Assembly: GCF_900142385.1 (NCBI RefSeq) | Contig: NZ_FRAQ01000001.1 | Location: 1-64,000, forward strand | Source of the DNA: Marinobacter antarcticus | GTDB taxonomy: Bacteria; Pseudomonadota; Gammaproteobacteria; Pseudomonadales; Oleiphilaceae | Length of the DNA: 64,000 nt | Reading direction: 5' to 3' | Shown here: positions 29,011-38,684 of the stretch, in pieces | Layout of the letters: every line of letters begins with the position of its first letter | How positions within the stretch are numbered: position 1 is the stretch's first letter | The notes under the pieces: model-generated | The model's input: the letters and a program-made list of their open reading frames with translations, nothing else | The model's database searches: none | Told to the model about the DNA's origin: nothing | Translations under genes and position numbers: made by a program

Positions 29011-29855
29011 GAACCGTCCATTCACTGAAAGAGCTGCGTGCCATTCTCCGCGGTTACCGCCAGCAGCAAAAAACCGTTGGTCTGGTACCGACCATGGGGA
29101 ATCTGCATGAGGGGCATATTTCACTGGTTCGCAAAGCTGCGGAAGCAGCAGACATTGTGGTTACCAGTATTTTCGTCAATCCGATGCAGTTCGGTGCCAA
29201 CGAGGATCTCGATACCTACCCCCGCACCCTGATTGAAGATCAGGACAAACTCAGCGCTGCGGGAAACACGCTGGTATTTGCACCTTCGGCCGAGGAAGTC
29301 TATCCGGACGGCCTTGCCCGGCACACCCGGATTGTAGTGCCGGAGGTCAGTGACGGCCACTGTGGCGCAAGCCGCCCGGGACATTTTGAAGGGGTTGCGA
29401 CGGTGGTTTCCGTGCTGTTCAACATGATCCAGCCCGACTTCGCAGTGTTCGGTGAAAAGGACTTCCAGCAACTGGCAGTCATCCGCAAGATGACGCGGGA
29501 TCTGATGATGCCGGTTGAGGTGATTGGCGCTCCAACCGTACGGGAAAAAGACGGTTTGGCCAAAAGCTCCCGCAACACCTACCTTTCTGAGGAGGAGCGA
29601 AAGATCGCCCCCATCATCTTCAGGATTCTGGAAGCCGTTGCAGCCAAGATTGCCGATGGTCACAATGATTTTCAGGTGCTTGCACAGGAAGCCGGTGACA
29701 GCCTGCGCGAAGCCGGGCTGCGTCTGGATTACTTCAACATTGCAAACAGCCACACCCTGAAACCTGCCGCACCGGAAGACAGAGACGTTACGCTGCTGGT
29801 TGCCGCTTTCCTGGGCACCACGCGGCTGATTGATAATGTCTCAGTAACGCGCTGA
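29007..29855 (+). CDS. panC: Pantothenate synthetase
   Basis: ATP-dependent condensation of pantoate and beta-alanine. The 282-residue protein shows the cytidylyltransferase-like HxGH motif in [14 protein letters not shown], the FVNPMQFG motif, [12 protein letters not shown] and the KMSKS-like [10 protein letters not shown]. It starts inside the panB stop (ATGA). pgi follows 35 bases later on the same strand with its own ribosome binding site. Confidence 0.97.
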   Translation: MRTVHSLKELRAILRGYRQQQKTVGLVPTMGNLHEGHISLVRKAAEAADIVVTSIFVNPMQFGANEDLDTYPRTLIEDQDKLSAAGNTLVFAPSAEEVYPDGLARHTRIVVPEVSDGHCGASRPGHFEGVATVVSVLFNMIQPDFAVFGEKDFQQLAVIRKMTRDLMMPVEVIGAPTVREKDGLAKSSRNTYLSEEERKIAPIIFRILEAVAAKIADGHNDFQVLAQEAGDSLREAGLRLDYFNIANSHTLKPAAPEDRDVTLLVAAFLGTTRLIDNVSVTR

Positions 29856-29890
29856 GACCTTACGCTAATTCACCAGGAAAGGACTCTCTG

Positions 29891-31552
29891 ATGACCACGC
29901 CACACACCGCACTGACTTCAACACCCGAATGGCAAAGACTGACGGCCTGCCGGGAACGCCTGCAAAGCCGCCCCATGAAGGATCTCTTTGAGGGCGACCC
30001 GGAACGAGCAAAGCGTTATTTCATTGACGGTGCCGGCTTGTCGCTGGACTTCTCCAGAAACCGGCTTACGGATGATGTGCTTGAGGCGTTGATGGCCCTG
30101 GCTCGGAGTCGCAAGCTGGAAGACCACAGAGCGGCTCTGTTTCGCGGCGAAAAGGTAAACGTTACCGAAGGCCGCCCAGCACTGCACACGGCGCTGCGTA
30201 ACCCTGGGACTGAGACCATTGTGATCAATGGTCAGGATGTGATCGCGGAAGTAAGCGCAACGCTGGCCCGCATGGACACTTTTGTGCAGGAGGTGCTGAG
30301 CCAGTCACGTACAGGTTATACCGGCAAGGCGTTTACCGACGTGGTCAGCATTGGCATCGGCGGTTCATTTCTGGGCCCCAAACTGGTGACCGAAGCACTG
30401 CAGCCGTATCGGGCTTCGGACCTTCGATGTCACTATGTGGCCAACATTGATGGCACAGAAATCTGCGAAACTCTGGCAAGAGTAAATCCTGAAACCACAC
30501 TGTTCCTGGTTCAGTCAAAATCCTTTGCCACGCGGGAAACCCTGGAAAACAGCAAAGTCGCCCGAGAATGGTTCATTGAGCGCAGCGGCAATGAGCAAGC
30601 TGTTGCCAGTCACTTTATGGCCGTCACTGCCAATAAGGCTGCCGCGCAAAAATTTGGCATTGATCCCGGCAATGTATTCCCGATGTGGGACTGGGTAGGC
30701 GGGCGATATTCTCTCTGGTCAGCTATCGGGCTGCCTGTCGCACTGATGATCGGCATGAACAACTTCCGGGCACTGCTCGCCGGAGCCCACGCCATGGACA
30801 CCCACTTCCGCGATGCACCTCTGGAAAAGAACCTGCCTGTTGTCATGGCCATGCTTGGCATCTGGTACAACAATTTCTGGGGCGCTGAAACCTACGCCAT
30901 ACTGCCTTACGACCACTACCTCCGCAGCTTGCCGGACCATCTGCAGCAACTGGATATGGAAAGCAGCGGTAAACGGGTCACTCAGCACGGGGAAGCCCTG
31001 AAATACCATTCAGGGCCCGTGATCTGGGGCGGGGTCGGTGCCAATGGCCAACATGCATACCATCAGCTGATTCACCAGGGCACCCGGTTGATTCCAGCGG
31101 ACTTCATCATCCCCCTGCAAACCCATAACCCGGTCGCGACACACCACGCCGATCTTTTTGCCAACTGCCTGGGCCAGTCCCGCGCGATGATGGCAGGAAA
31201 GACACTGGAAGACGCCAGAGCAGAGCTGGCATCCAGCGGCATGACCGAAAAGGAAATTGAACGACTGGCGCCGCACAAGGTGATCCTCGGGAATCAGCCC
31301 AGCAACACGCTAATGATGAAAAAGCTGACACCGGAAACCCTCGGTGCGCTCATCGCTCTTTACGAACACCGTACCTTTGTACAAGGCGTTATCTGGGACA
31401 TCGATTCGTTTGACCAATGGGGCGTTGAACTAGGTAAAAAGTTGGGCGAAACCATTCTGCCCCGGCTGCTGGAGTCGGACAAAACGGACGAAGCAAGTGA
31501 CAGCGCTACGGATAATCTGATTGAGCTGTTCCGCTCAGCAAACCGCCTTTGA
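29891..31552 (+). CDS. pgi: Glucose-6-phosphate isomerase
   Basis: Interconverts glucose-6-phosphate and fructose-6-phosphate. The 553-residue protein has both PGI signatures: VGGRYSLWSAIGLP (around residue 260-280) and the C-terminal VIWDIDSFDQWGVELGK. SIGIGGSFLGP and the catalytic glutamate region also match. GGAAAGGA lies upstream of the ATG. Its last 18 bases overlap the end of the convergent folK2 gene. Confidence 0.97.
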   Translation: MTTPHTALTSTPEWQRLTACRERLQSRPMKDLFEGDPERAKRYFIDGAGLSLDFSRNRLTDDVLEALMALARSRKLEDHRAALFRGEKVNVTEGRPALHTALRNPGTETIVINGQDVIAEVSATLARMDTFVQEVLSQSRTGYTGKAFTDVVSIGIGGSFLGPKLVTEALQPYRASDLRCHYVANIDGTEICETLARVNPETTLFLVQSKSFATRETLENSKVAREWFIERSGNEQAVASHFMAVTANKAAAQKFGIDPGNVFPMWDWVGGRYSLWSAIGLPVALMIGMNNFRALLAGAHAMDTHFRDAPLEKNLPVVMAMLGIWYNNFWGAETYAILPYDHYLRSLPDHLQQLDMESSGKRVTQHGEALKYHSGPVIWGGVGANGQHAYHQLIHQGTRLIPADFIIPLQTHNPVATHHADLFANCLGQSRAMMAGKTLEDARAELASSGMTEKEIERLAPHKVILGNQPSNTLMMKKLTPETLGALIALYEHRTFVQGVIWDIDSFDQWGVELGKKLGETILPRLLESDKTDEASDSATDNLIELFRSANRL

Positions 31553-32059
31553 AATTACTCGCCCCTGCCAGCTAAAATCCACCGGCCACAGTTTCTGGCC
31601 GGTGTTGTACGCCTGCCAGAGCTCCAGGTAACTCTTCCGGCACACCGGATGCTTCACTGCCGGCGCAATATCTGCCAGCGGGCGAAGCACAAAAGCGTTC
31701 TTGAGAATCTCGCCTCTGGGCAATTCCACACCGTCCATCCGGCCTACCGCCTCTCCGTAAGTCAGAATATCGAGATCCAGCGTTCTTGCGCTGAATTTCG
31801 GGGCCTCCCGGCGCCGGCCGTTTTCTGCTTCCAGTTGCTTGAAGTGCCGGGAAAGCTCGCCCACAGAAAGATTGGTCTTAACCCCCACAACCAGATTCAG
31901 AAATGGAGAGCCATCAAATCCTACGGCTTCACTTTCATAAACCGGGGAAATATCCAGCTCACCAAACCAGCCTGCCAACGCATCGAGAGACGCACGCACA
32001 TAACGCTCCCTGTCGATATTACTGCCAATGCTGATATAAACCGGAATCTGATCAGCCAT
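31535..32059 (-). CDS. Second FolK-like protein, divergent
   Basis: 174-residue paralogue of FolK encoded directly after folB (TAATG overlap). It keeps YISIGSNIDRERYV, AVGFDGSPFLN and the signature RTLDLDILTYG. The canonical WGP before RTLDLD is FSA here, and the stretch corresponding to VPH....NR is LPRGEILKNAFVL, so the His and Arg equivalent to E. coli H115 and R121 are R and N. A second folK beside folB occurs in some gammaproteobacteria. Activity may be reduced or directed to another pterin; this cannot be settled from the sequence. Confidence 0.85.
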   Translation of the reverse strand: MADQIPVYISIGSNIDRERYVRASLDALAGWFGELDISPVYESEAVGFDGSPFLNLVVGVKTNLSVGELSRHFKQLEAENGRRREAPKFSARTLDLDILTYGEAVGRMDGVELPRGEILKNAFVLRPLADIAPAVKHPVCRKSYLELWQAYNTGQKLWPVDFSWQGRVISKAVC

Positions 32060-32415
32060 TACCGAACTCCCCTTTCAATGCAGACACCCACAGACCGGGC
32101 CGTGGGAACGGCTCCGGGCTTGCGCAACGTAAGCCGGAGCCAGCCAACAGCAAACTCCCGTTGCAGAACTTCCGCAAGGACCTCCGCGCCGTGCTCAAGC
32201 AGCTTTGGCCTGAGCTCTTTCAGGCACTGCCCTATGCGCTCACTGACCAATGCGTAATCAAGAGCATCCGCCACATCATCAGATGCGCCGGGAGCGCGGT
32301 TATCCCAGGCCATATCCAGATCCACAACCAGTTCCTGGGTTACTTCACGCTCCCAGTCGTATACACCCACCACGGTCTCTACAACCAGGCCTTCGATCAA
32401 TACGCTGTCTGCCAA
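32059..32415 (-). CDS. folB: Dihydroneopterin aldolase (TTG start)
   Basis: Converts dihydroneopterin to 6-hydroxymethyldihydropterin (and often epimerises it). The start chosen is TTG at 32413-32415, preceded by GGGAG at 5 bases; it gives MADSVLIEGLVVETVVGVYDWERE, which matches the usual N-terminus, and 118 residues, the normal size. No ATG lies near; the open frame upstream is not conserved. DALDYALVSERI and LEHGAEVLAEVL carry the conserved active-site Tyr and Glu. It feeds the pterin kinase encoded next. Divergent from plsY. Confidence 0.92.
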   Translation of the reverse strand: MADSVLIEGLVVETVVGVYDWEREVTQELVVDLDMAWDNRAPGASDDVADALDYALVSERIGQCLKELRPKLLEHGAEVLAEVLQREFAVGWLRLTLRKPGAVPTARSVGVCIERGVR

Positions 32416-32555
32416 GGGGGCTCCCGGGACGATCCCACACACTGCTGATTGAATAACGTACAGACTGCGGATACTGTAACCACACCGGCCTGCAAATTGA
32501 GGGCCGGTATTTTCGCACACATTACCTTGAACGTCTTTGTCTCCGAGCTCGCAAA

Positions 32556-33146
32556 ATGGCCCTGAGTGACCCGGTAGTAACTGTTCTGTTGTGTATGGCC
32601 GCCTATCTGGCCGGCTCGGTGCTGTTTGCATTACCGGTTTGCCGGCTTTGGGGGCTGCCCGACCCTCGGGCACAGGGCTCAGGAAATCCAGGTGCAACTA
32701 ACGTTTACCGAACCGGCGGCTGGCTCCCTGCGCTGATCACCCTGGCTCTGGATGCGGCAAAGGGCTGGCTGCCCGTCTGGCTCGCACACAACGCAGGTCT
32801 ATCGGCCCTGACTCAGGCAATGGTTGCATTGTGCGCCGTTACCGGGCATATGATTCCGGCATTTTATCGATTCAAAGGAGGCAAAGGCGTTGCAACCGCT
32901 CTGGGTGCAGGCCTTGCGCTGGCACCGGTTACCACGCTCGCTATGGCCGCTCTGTGGCTGCTGGTGCTATGGCGCTGGCGGATCTCCGCACTGGCATCGG
33001 TGATAGCTATCACCAGTGGGCCGGCCATCAGCGCGCTTATTGAACCGGAAAACCTTCCCATGTTTGGCTTGCTGGCGATCCTGATTGTCGTCCGCCACCG
33101 CAACAATCTGATACGGCTCGCCCAAGGGCGGGAAATCGGCTTCTAG
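32556..33146 (+). CDS. plsY: Acyl-phosphate:glycerol-3-phosphate acyltransferase
   Basis: Integral membrane enzyme that acylates G3P at sn-1 using acyl-phosphate. The 196 residues contain several hydrophobic helices and the three family motifs: GSGNPGATNVYR, GHMIPAFYRFKGGKGVAT and the late VVRHRNNLIRL. The ribosome binding site is weak. It converges with tsaD, the stops being 12 bases apart; folB-plsY-tsaD is a conserved Pseudomonas neighbourhood. Confidence 0.95.
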   Translation: MALSDPVVTVLLCMAAYLAGSVLFALPVCRLWGLPDPRAQGSGNPGATNVYRTGGWLPALITLALDAAKGWLPVWLAHNAGLSALTQAMVALCAVTGHMIPAFYRFKGGKGVATALGAGLALAPVTTLAMAALWLLVLWRWRISALASVIAITSGPAISALIEPENLPMFGLLAILIVVRHRNNLIRLAQGREIGF

Positions 33147-33158
33147 CCGCGCCGCAGA

Positions 33159-34217
33159 TCAGTCAACAAGGCCCGTAACCCGCACCTCCGTGAGAGGTGG
33201 TAGCGTATTCATAGGCCACCTGGGCACTGCCACAATCCGCTCGCCATCACGCTGGCCCGCTTTCATGCGCTGGGCACCGGCGTATGCGATCATCGCTCCA
33301 TTATCCGTACAAAACTCCGGGCGGGCATAAAACACCTGAGCCCGAAGCTTTGCAGCCATCTTTTCAAGGCCTGCACGCAACCTCTTGTTGGCACTCACCC
33401 CTCCGGCAATCACCAAGCGATCACAGCCTGTTTGCTCGAGTGCCCGCCGGCATTTGATCACCAGAGTTTCCACCGCAGCCGTTTCAAAGGCCAGGGCGAT
33501 ATCAGCGCGCACCTGATGGCTCAGCCCCTCGGCTGATTTTTTTTCTGCATTGACCGTATTGAGAGTATAGGTTTTCAGACCACTGAAGCTGAAATCCAGG
33601 CCAGGCCGGTCGGTCATCGGCCGAGGAAACCGGTATCGACCCGGCACGCCCTTTTCTGCCAGCGCGGCGACCCGGGGGCCGCCGGGATAGTCCAGCCCAA
33701 GCATTTTGGCGGTTTTGTCGAACGCCTCACCGGCGGCATCATCTACGGACTCACCGAGCATTTGGTACTCGCCGATGCCATCCACACGCACCAGTTGTGT
33801 ATGGCCACCTGAAACCAACAGGGCCACAAACGGAAATGCCGGTGGATTATCTTCCAGCATGGGCGCCAGCAGGTGGCCTTCCATGTGGTGCACGCCAAGC
33901 ACCGGTATGCCAAGGGCAAAGCCCAATGCGTGTGCAACCGAACCACCCACCATAAGAGCCCCGATCAGACCCGGGCCCGCAGTGTAAGCAATACCCTCAA
34001 TGTCCTTGCGAGCCCGGCCAGCGTCTGAGAGCACCTGATCGCACAGGGGCAGCAGCTTGCGAACATGATCACGGGATGCCAGTTCCGGCACCACACCGCC
34101 ATAATCGGCGTGCATGTCAACCTGGCTGAACAGTGCGTGGCTCAACAGCCCCCTGTCAGTGTCAAACAAGGCGACGCCGGTTTCATCACAGGAAGTCTCA
34201 ATACCCAGGATCAGCAT
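33159..34217 (-). CDS. tsaD: tRNA N6-threonylcarbamoyladenosine transferase catalytic subunit
   Basis: Transfers threonylcarbamoyl from TC-AMP to A37 of ANN-decoding tRNAs. ASKHA-fold protein of 352 residues from the ATG at 34217, giving the standard start [19 protein letters not shown]. The metal-binding histidines lie in [12 protein letters not shown], and VSGGHTQLV and [10 protein letters not shown] are present. The open frame continues 27 codons further upstream but without conservation. It is divergent from rpsU, with the rpsU promoter between them. Confidence 0.96.
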   Translation of the reverse strand: MLILGIETSCDETGVALFDTDRGLLSHALFSQVDMHADYGGVVPELASRDHVRKLLPLCDQVLSDAGRARKDIEGIAYTAGPGLIGALMVGGSVAHALGFALGIPVLGVHHMEGHLLAPMLEDNPPAFPFVALLVSGGHTQLVRVDGIGEYQMLGESVDDAAGEAFDKTAKMLGLDYPGGPRVAALAEKGVPGRYRFPRPMTDRPGLDFSFSGLKTYTLNTVNAEKKSAEGLSHQVRADIALAFETAAVETLVIKCRRALEQTGCDRLVIAGGVSANKRLRAGLEKMAAKLRAQVFYARPEFCTDNGAMIAYAGAQRMKAGQRDGERIVAVPRWPMNTLPPLTEVRVTGLVD

Positions 34218-34308
34218 ATAATCTGGCCACATTGGTTGGCGTAAATGGATAAACGATGCGCATTTTAGCAGAAACCCGAAACTCACTGGCAGTTTCATCC
34301 AACAAACA

Positions 34309-34338
34309 TTGACCTTGCCACGACCCAGGCGCTATCAT
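34309..34338 (+). promoter_or_regulatory. Sigma-70 promoter of the rpsU-dnaG-rpoD operon
   Basis: TTGACC (34309-34314), an 18-base spacer and TATCAT (34333-34338) place a start near 34345 and a leader of about 110 bases before rpsU. Confidence 0.65.
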
Positions 34339-34457
34339 TGCCGCCCTAAATTACGAACTGGTCGAGTTTTAGCCAATCAGACCAGGGATCGAGCCAGTCT
34401 GGCACTGCCAGACGCGCATCTAAATGAAACCGAATCTATCAGGTAGGTGATTGCCGA

Positions 34458-34673
34458 ATGCCAGCTGTTAAAGTGAAAGAGAATGAACCGTTTGACGTAG
34501 CACTTCGTCGCTTCAAGCGTTCTTGCGAAAAAGCGGGTGTACTCTCAGAAGTACGTCGTCGTGAGCACTATGAAAAGCCGACTTCCGTCCGTAAGCGCAA
34601 AGCAGCCGCTGCAGTTAAGCGCCATCTCAAGAAGCTTCAGCGGGAACAGCGCAAGTTCGAGCGCCTGTACTGA
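34458..34673 (+). CDS. rpsU: 30S ribosomal protein S21
   Basis: 71-residue basic protein of the small subunit, beginning [22 protein letters not shown] with the conserved basic C-terminal half ([20 protein letters not shown]). AGGT lies upstream of the ATG. First gene of the macromolecular synthesis operon and separated from dnaG by a terminator, which lets S21 be made in excess over primase. Confidence 0.98.
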   Translation: MPAVKVKENEPFDVALRRFKRSCEKAGVLSEVRRREHYEKPTSVRKRKAAAAVKRHLKKLQREQRKFERLY

Positions 34674-34744
34674 GTTACTGCAGACGCCGCTTGACTGCAA
34701 AGCACTGATTGCCTGTACAGCCACAGGCTGCACAGAGCGACCAT

Positions 34745-34780
34745 AAAATGCCGCCGGGGCCTGGCTTCGGCGGCATTTTT
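34745..34780 (+). terminator. Intrinsic terminator/attenuator between rpsU and dnaG
   Basis: ATGCCGCC and GGCGGCAT form an 8-bp stem flanked by AAA on the left and TTTTT on the right (34745-34755/34769-34780). A terminator at this point is a conserved feature of the operon, limiting dnaG and rpoD read-through. Confidence 0.9.
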
Positions 34781-34823
34781 GGCTATTGGCCCTAGTATGT
34801 AGCCGGCCTGATGTGGAGCCACT

Positions 34824-36551
34824 ATGAGCGGACTGATCCCCCAACGCTTTGTTGAAGACCTGCTCGACCGGGTAGATCTGGCAGAGCTGATCGGCTCGCG
34901 AATTACACTCAAAAAGGCCGGCGCCAATTACAAGGCATGCTGCCCGTTTCACGATGAAAAAACGCCGTCATTTAACGTAAGGCCGGATAAAGGTTTTTAT
35001 CATTGTTTTGGATGCGGTGCTCACGGTGACGCTATTAGCTTCGTGCGTGAGTTTGAGGGTCTGGGCTTTACCGAGGCTGTTGAAGAACTGGCACGCCGAG
35101 CCGGGCTGGAAGTGCCATACGACCAGGCCGCCAAGCAGGAAATCCAGCAGGCGCGAACGCTGACCGACGCGCTGGACTTCGCCGGCCGCTTTTACCAGTC
35201 AGCGCTTCTTGGCCAGCAAGGCACCTACGCCCGCGACTACCTGAAACAACGGGGGCTCGACGACAGTGTTATCCAGCGGTACCAGGTGGGGTATGCGCCA
35301 GCGGCTGACACCTCATTGTTCGATGCTGCAAACAAAGATTTGCAGGGGCCGCTGATCGAGACCGGCACAATCTCTGACAAATATGGCCGGCCGCGGGATC
35401 TTTTTCGCAACCGGGTGATGTTCCCTATCCGTAACAGCCGGGGAAAAACCATAGCCTTTGGCGGGCGCACACTTGGTGATGACAAAGCCAAGTACATCAA
35501 CTCCCCCGAGTCGGATGTATTCCATAAAAGCCGGGAAATATACGGTCTGTTTGAAGCAAAACAGGCACTGAAACAGCTCGACAAGCTGCTCGTAGTAGAA
35601 GGCTACATGGACGTAATTGCCCTGGCGCAACACGGCATTGATTACGCCGTCGCGACCCTTGGCACAGCAACAAATCAGGACAGCCTGACCGCACTGCTAA
35701 GACAGGTACGGCATGTAGTGTTCTGCTTTGACGGCGACCAAGCCGGGTTAAAAGCGGCTGACCGGGCTATGGATAATGCTCTTGAGCTGATGGCAGACGG
35801 GCTGCACCTGCAGTTTCTGATGCTTCCGGAGGGCGAAGATCCGGATACGCTGATACGCAAGGAAGGCTCCGAAGCGTTTCAGAAACGCATTGATGGCGCC
35901 ACCCCGTTCTCCCGGCGCCTGTTTGACCGCCAGAGCGAGGGCCTGGATCTGCAGCTGCCAGAACATCGTGGCGAGCTCAGAGCCAGAACCGAGCCGCTAT
36001 TGAACAAGATGCCCAGAAGCACCCTGCGGGATGCCATGTGGCACGAAATGCTGCGCCTTTGCGGGGGGCGCAATCAGTGGCAGAAGCGGCAACCCCAACA
36101 ATGGGGCAAATGGAAAGGTGAGCGGCGGGATCGCGTCACCGAAGAACGTATCGACGTAAAGCTGAGCAAAGACAGCATTCTGTGCCTGGCACTGCTAGAG
36201 GCGCCGGATATGGCAAGCGAGGTCACCGAACTGGCCCGACATTCCCGCCAGTACAACCAGGCCCGAAGTTTTGCAGGTTTTATTCTGGAACATGAAATCC
36301 GGAATCGGAAAGTACTGATAACAACACTGGCTCTGGACAGCCAGGCACGAGAGCGGTTCTACCATCTGTTTGACGGCATTGAGCACATCCCGGCACGGGA
36401 AAGCACTCTGGCCGCCGCAAGAGAGATGCTGAGCCCGAATGAAGAAGCATCAAGGCAGCAAAAGCTGGCTACACTATTACGCAATTTCGCAAACCTTTCC
36501 GCCGAGGAACGGCAAGAGCTGCGAGAGCTGAGCGGGGGAACCCCGGATTAA
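34824..36551 (+). CDS. dnaG: DNA primase
   Basis: Synthesises RNA primers at the fork. The 575 residues comprise the CHC2 zinc-binding domain (C40, H43, C61, C64), the RNAP-like core with TOPRIM motifs (VVEGYMDVIAL and FDGDQAGLKAADRA) and a C-terminal DnaB-interaction domain (about 435-575). GGAG lies 6 bases before the ATG. Middle gene of the operon, expressed below rpsU because of the intervening terminator. Confidence 0.97.
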   Translation: MSGLIPQRFVEDLLDRVDLAELIGSRITLKKAGANYKACCPFHDEKTPSFNVRPDKGFYHCFGCGAHGDAISFVREFEGLGFTEAVEELARRAGLEVPYDQAAKQEIQQARTLTDALDFAGRFYQSALLGQQGTYARDYLKQRGLDDSVIQRYQVGYAPAADTSLFDAANKDLQGPLIETGTISDKYGRPRDLFRNRVMFPIRNSRGKTIAFGGRTLGDDKAKYINSPESDVFHKSREIYGLFEAKQALKQLDKLLVVEGYMDVIALAQHGIDYAVATLGTATNQDSLTALLRQVRHVVFCFDGDQAGLKAADRAMDNALELMADGLHLQFLMLPEGEDPDTLIRKEGSEAFQKRIDGATPFSRRLFDRQSEGLDLQLPEHRGELRARTEPLLNKMPRSTLRDAMWHEMLRLCGGRNQWQKRQPQQWGKWKGERRDRVTEERIDVKLSKDSILCLALLEAPDMASEVTELARHSRQYNQARSFAGFILEHEIRNRKVLITTLALDSQARERFYHLFDGIEHIPARESTLAAAREMLSPNEEASRQQKLATLLRNFANLSAEERQELRELSGGTPD

Positions 36552-36556
36552 CAGCA

Positions 36557-36586
36557 CTTGAAACTTGGCGCACTGATCACCATCTA
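36557..36586 (+). promoter_or_regulatory. Candidate sigma-32 heat-shock promoter of rpoD
   Basis: CTTGAA (36557-36562), 15 bases, then CACCATCTA (36578-36586) resembles the heat-shock consensus CTTGAA/CCCCATnT. Enterobacterial rpoD also has a heat-shock promoter just upstream, so the site is plausible here. Confidence 0.5.
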
Positions 36587-36594
36587 ACCATTCG

Positions 36595-36624
36595 GTGGCA
36601 GAGCATTAGAGCGACAGCTATAAT
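36595..36624 (+). promoter_or_regulatory. Candidate sigma-70 promoter of rpoD
   Basis: A perfect TATAAT (36619-36624) is preceded at 18 bases by a weak TGGCAG (36595-36600). It would give a leader of about 40 bases before the rpoD ATG. Confidence 0.5.
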
Positions 36625-36669
36625 GGCTGTTTCATTTTCTCTTTATTTAAGCGAGTTCACAGGGTGTCT

Positions 36670-38511
36670 ATGTCAGGCAATTCGCAGAAATCACGTTTGA
36701 AAGACCTCATCGCACGAGGCAAGGAACAAGGCTACCTGACTTACGCCGAGGTGAACGACCACCTCCCGGAAGACATTGCCGACCCGGATCAGGTCGAAGA
36801 CATCATTCGCATGATCAACGATATGGGTATTCAGGTGTCTGAAGTGGCACCGGATGCCGATACTCTCCTGATGACCGACGGTGACTCCACCGCCGACGAA
36901 GCCGCTGCCGCTGAAGCTGCTGCCGCTCTCGCCGCCGTGGAATCCGACGCCGGCCGCACCACCGACCCGGTGCGCATGTACATGCGTGAAATGGGTACCG
37001 TGGAGCTGCTGACCCGCGAAGGCGAAATTGTTATCGCCAAGCGCATTGAAGAAGGCATCCGGGATGTCATGGCTGCGGTTGCGCACTTTCCTGGCACCGC
37101 AGGAACTGTCATCCAGGCCTACGATCGCATCATCGAGAACGAAGGCCGCATCACCGACATCGTAACCGGTTTCCTCGACCCCGACGGCGCTGAACCGTTC
37201 ATGCCGGAAGAGCCCGCCAAGCCCGAGGTAGCAGACGACAGCAAATCTGAAGACGATTCAGACGAAGAGGAAGAAGAGCCCGAGAGCGGACCAGATCCCG
37301 AAGAGACCCGCCTGCGCTTCGAGCTTCTCAGGGAAAAACTGTCAGTCGCAGAAGAGTTATTGGCTAAGCATGGCCGCGCTGACAAGAAAACCCAAGCCGC
37401 GCTTAACGAACTGGGCAAGGTTTTTGCGCCGTTCAAGTTAAACAACAAAGCTTTCGATGAACTGGTCAACGTGGTGCGCTCCACCAACGACCTCGTGCGT
37501 CAGAATGAGCGTGCGATACTTCAGATCTGTGTCCGTGACTGCAAGATGCCACGCAAGGATTTCATCAAATCCTTCCCTGGCAATGAAGCAAATCAGGACT
37601 GGGCTGACAAGATTATCAAGAGCAAAAAGCCCTATGCCGCGGCGATGGGCGAGCGTATTGACGAAATCATCCGGCTTCAGAAGCGCATACAAAATGTGCA
37701 GACCGAAGTGGACCTGGCTGTTGTCGACATCAAGGAAATCAACCGCCGCGTATCCATTGGTGAGGCAAGAGCCCGTCGCGCCAAGAAAGAAATGGTTGAG
37801 GCCAACCTGCGACTGGTTATCTCCATTGCCAAGAAGTACACCAACCGCGGCCTGCAGTTCCTCGACCTGATTCAGGAAGGCAACATCGGCCTGATGAAGG
37901 CAGTCGACAAGTTTGAGTACCGTCGTGGCTACAAGTTCTCTACTTATGCCACTTGGTGGATTCGTCAGGCTATCACCCGATCTATCGCGGATCAGGCGCG
38001 CACCATTCGTATTCCGGTGCACATGATTGAAACCATCAACAAGCTCAACCGGATTTCCCGACAGATGCTTCAGGAAATGGGCCGCGAACCCACTCCGGAA
38101 GAACTGGGCGAACGCATGGAAATGCCGGAAGACAAGATTCGTAAGGTACTGAAGATTGCCAAAGAGCCGATCTCCATGGAGACGCCGATCGGTGATGACG
38201 AAGACAGCCATCTGGGCGACTTCATCGAAGATATCCAGGCGCTCTCGCCAGTGGATTCTGCAACAGCAGAAGGCCTGCGCGAAGCGACTCGCTCTGTACT
38301 TTCCGGTCTCACTGCTCGTGAATCCAAAGTACTGCGCATGCGTTTTGGTATCGAGATGAACACTGATCACACGCTGGAAGAAGTCGGCAAGCAGTTCGAC
38401 GTAACCCGCGAGCGCATCCGTCAGATCGAAGCCAAGGCCTTGCGCAAACTGCGCCACCCTTCCCGCTCCGATCACCTGCGTGGCTTTATTGACGATCAGG
38501 GCAACGGATAA
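36670..38511 (+). CDS. rpoD: RNA polymerase primary sigma factor (sigma-70)
   Basis: Housekeeping sigma factor, 613 residues. Region 1.1 opens [21 protein letters not shown]. An acidic non-conserved insert (about 180-215, [18 protein letters not shown]) precedes regions 2 ([19 protein letters not shown]), 3 and 4 (helix-turn-helix [20 protein letters not shown]). The ATG at 36670 is preferred over GTG 36664, because AGGG lies 5 bases before the ATG but overlaps the GTG spacing, and because [11 protein letters not shown] matches Pseudomonas RpoD. Last gene of the operon, with its own promoters and a strong terminator. Confidence 0.98.
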   Translation: MSGNSQKSRLKDLIARGKEQGYLTYAEVNDHLPEDIADPDQVEDIIRMINDMGIQVSEVAPDADTLLMTDGDSTADEAAAAEAAAALAAVESDAGRTTDPVRMYMREMGTVELLTREGEIVIAKRIEEGIRDVMAAVAHFPGTAGTVIQAYDRIIENEGRITDIVTGFLDPDGAEPFMPEEPAKPEVADDSKSEDDSDEEEEEPESGPDPEETRLRFELLREKLSVAEELLAKHGRADKKTQAALNELGKVFAPFKLNNKAFDELVNVVRSTNDLVRQNERAILQICVRDCKMPRKDFIKSFPGNEANQDWADKIIKSKKPYAAAMGERIDEIIRLQKRIQNVQTEVDLAVVDIKEINRRVSIGEARARRAKKEMVEANLRLVISIAKKYTNRGLQFLDLIQEGNIGLMKAVDKFEYRRGYKFSTYATWWIRQAITRSIADQARTIRIPVHMIETINKLNRISRQMLQEMGREPTPEELGERMEMPEDKIRKVLKIAKEPISMETPIGDDEDSHLGDFIEDIQALSPVDSATAEGLREATRSVLSGLTARESKVLRMRFGIEMNTDHTLEEVGKQFDVTRERIRQIEAKALRKLRHPSRSDHLRGFIDDQGNG

Positions 38512-38525
38512 GCTTCACAACAGTA

Positions 38526-38568
38526 GCGGGCGCCGCACCTCCCCGGTATAATGGCGCCCGCTTTGTTT
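38526..38568 (+). terminator. Rho-independent terminator of rpoD
   Basis: GCGGGCGCC (38526-38534) and GGCGCCCGC (38553-38561) pair over 9 bases, followed by TTTGTTT. Confidence 0.88.
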
Positions 38569-38607
38569 CCCTCACAGGAAACACATTCCTGACAGCGTTC
38601 GCTGAAC

Positions 38608-38684
38608 GGGCCTATAGCTCAGTTGGTTAGAGCAGAGGACTCATAATCCTTTGGTCCCTGGTTCGAGTCCAGGTGGGCCCACCA
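38608..38684 (+). tRNA. ileX: tRNA-Ile2 (anticodon CAU, lysidine-modified)
   Basis: 77 bases including an encoded CCA. The acceptor stem GGGCCTA/TGGGCCC, the D arm with GTTGGTTAGAGC, anticodon CAT at 38642-38644 in the loop CTCATAA, and the T arm GGTTCGAGTCC are all present. The stem and context match the minor isoleucine tRNA whose C34 is converted to lysidine by TilS, rather than elongator or initiator Met. The same tRNA follows rpoD in Pseudomonas. It could be labelled tRNA-Met by simple anticodon reading. Confidence 0.92.

Noticed and set aside
37438..38475. Open frame of 345 codons on the minus strand opposite rpoD
   Set aside because: Antisense to the most conserved sigma regions; a known artefact of codon bias.
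38608..38684. Call as tRNA-Met from the CAT anticodon
   Set aside because: Acceptor and anticodon stems and the position after rpoD fit the lysidine-type tRNA-Ile2, not elongator or initiator Met.
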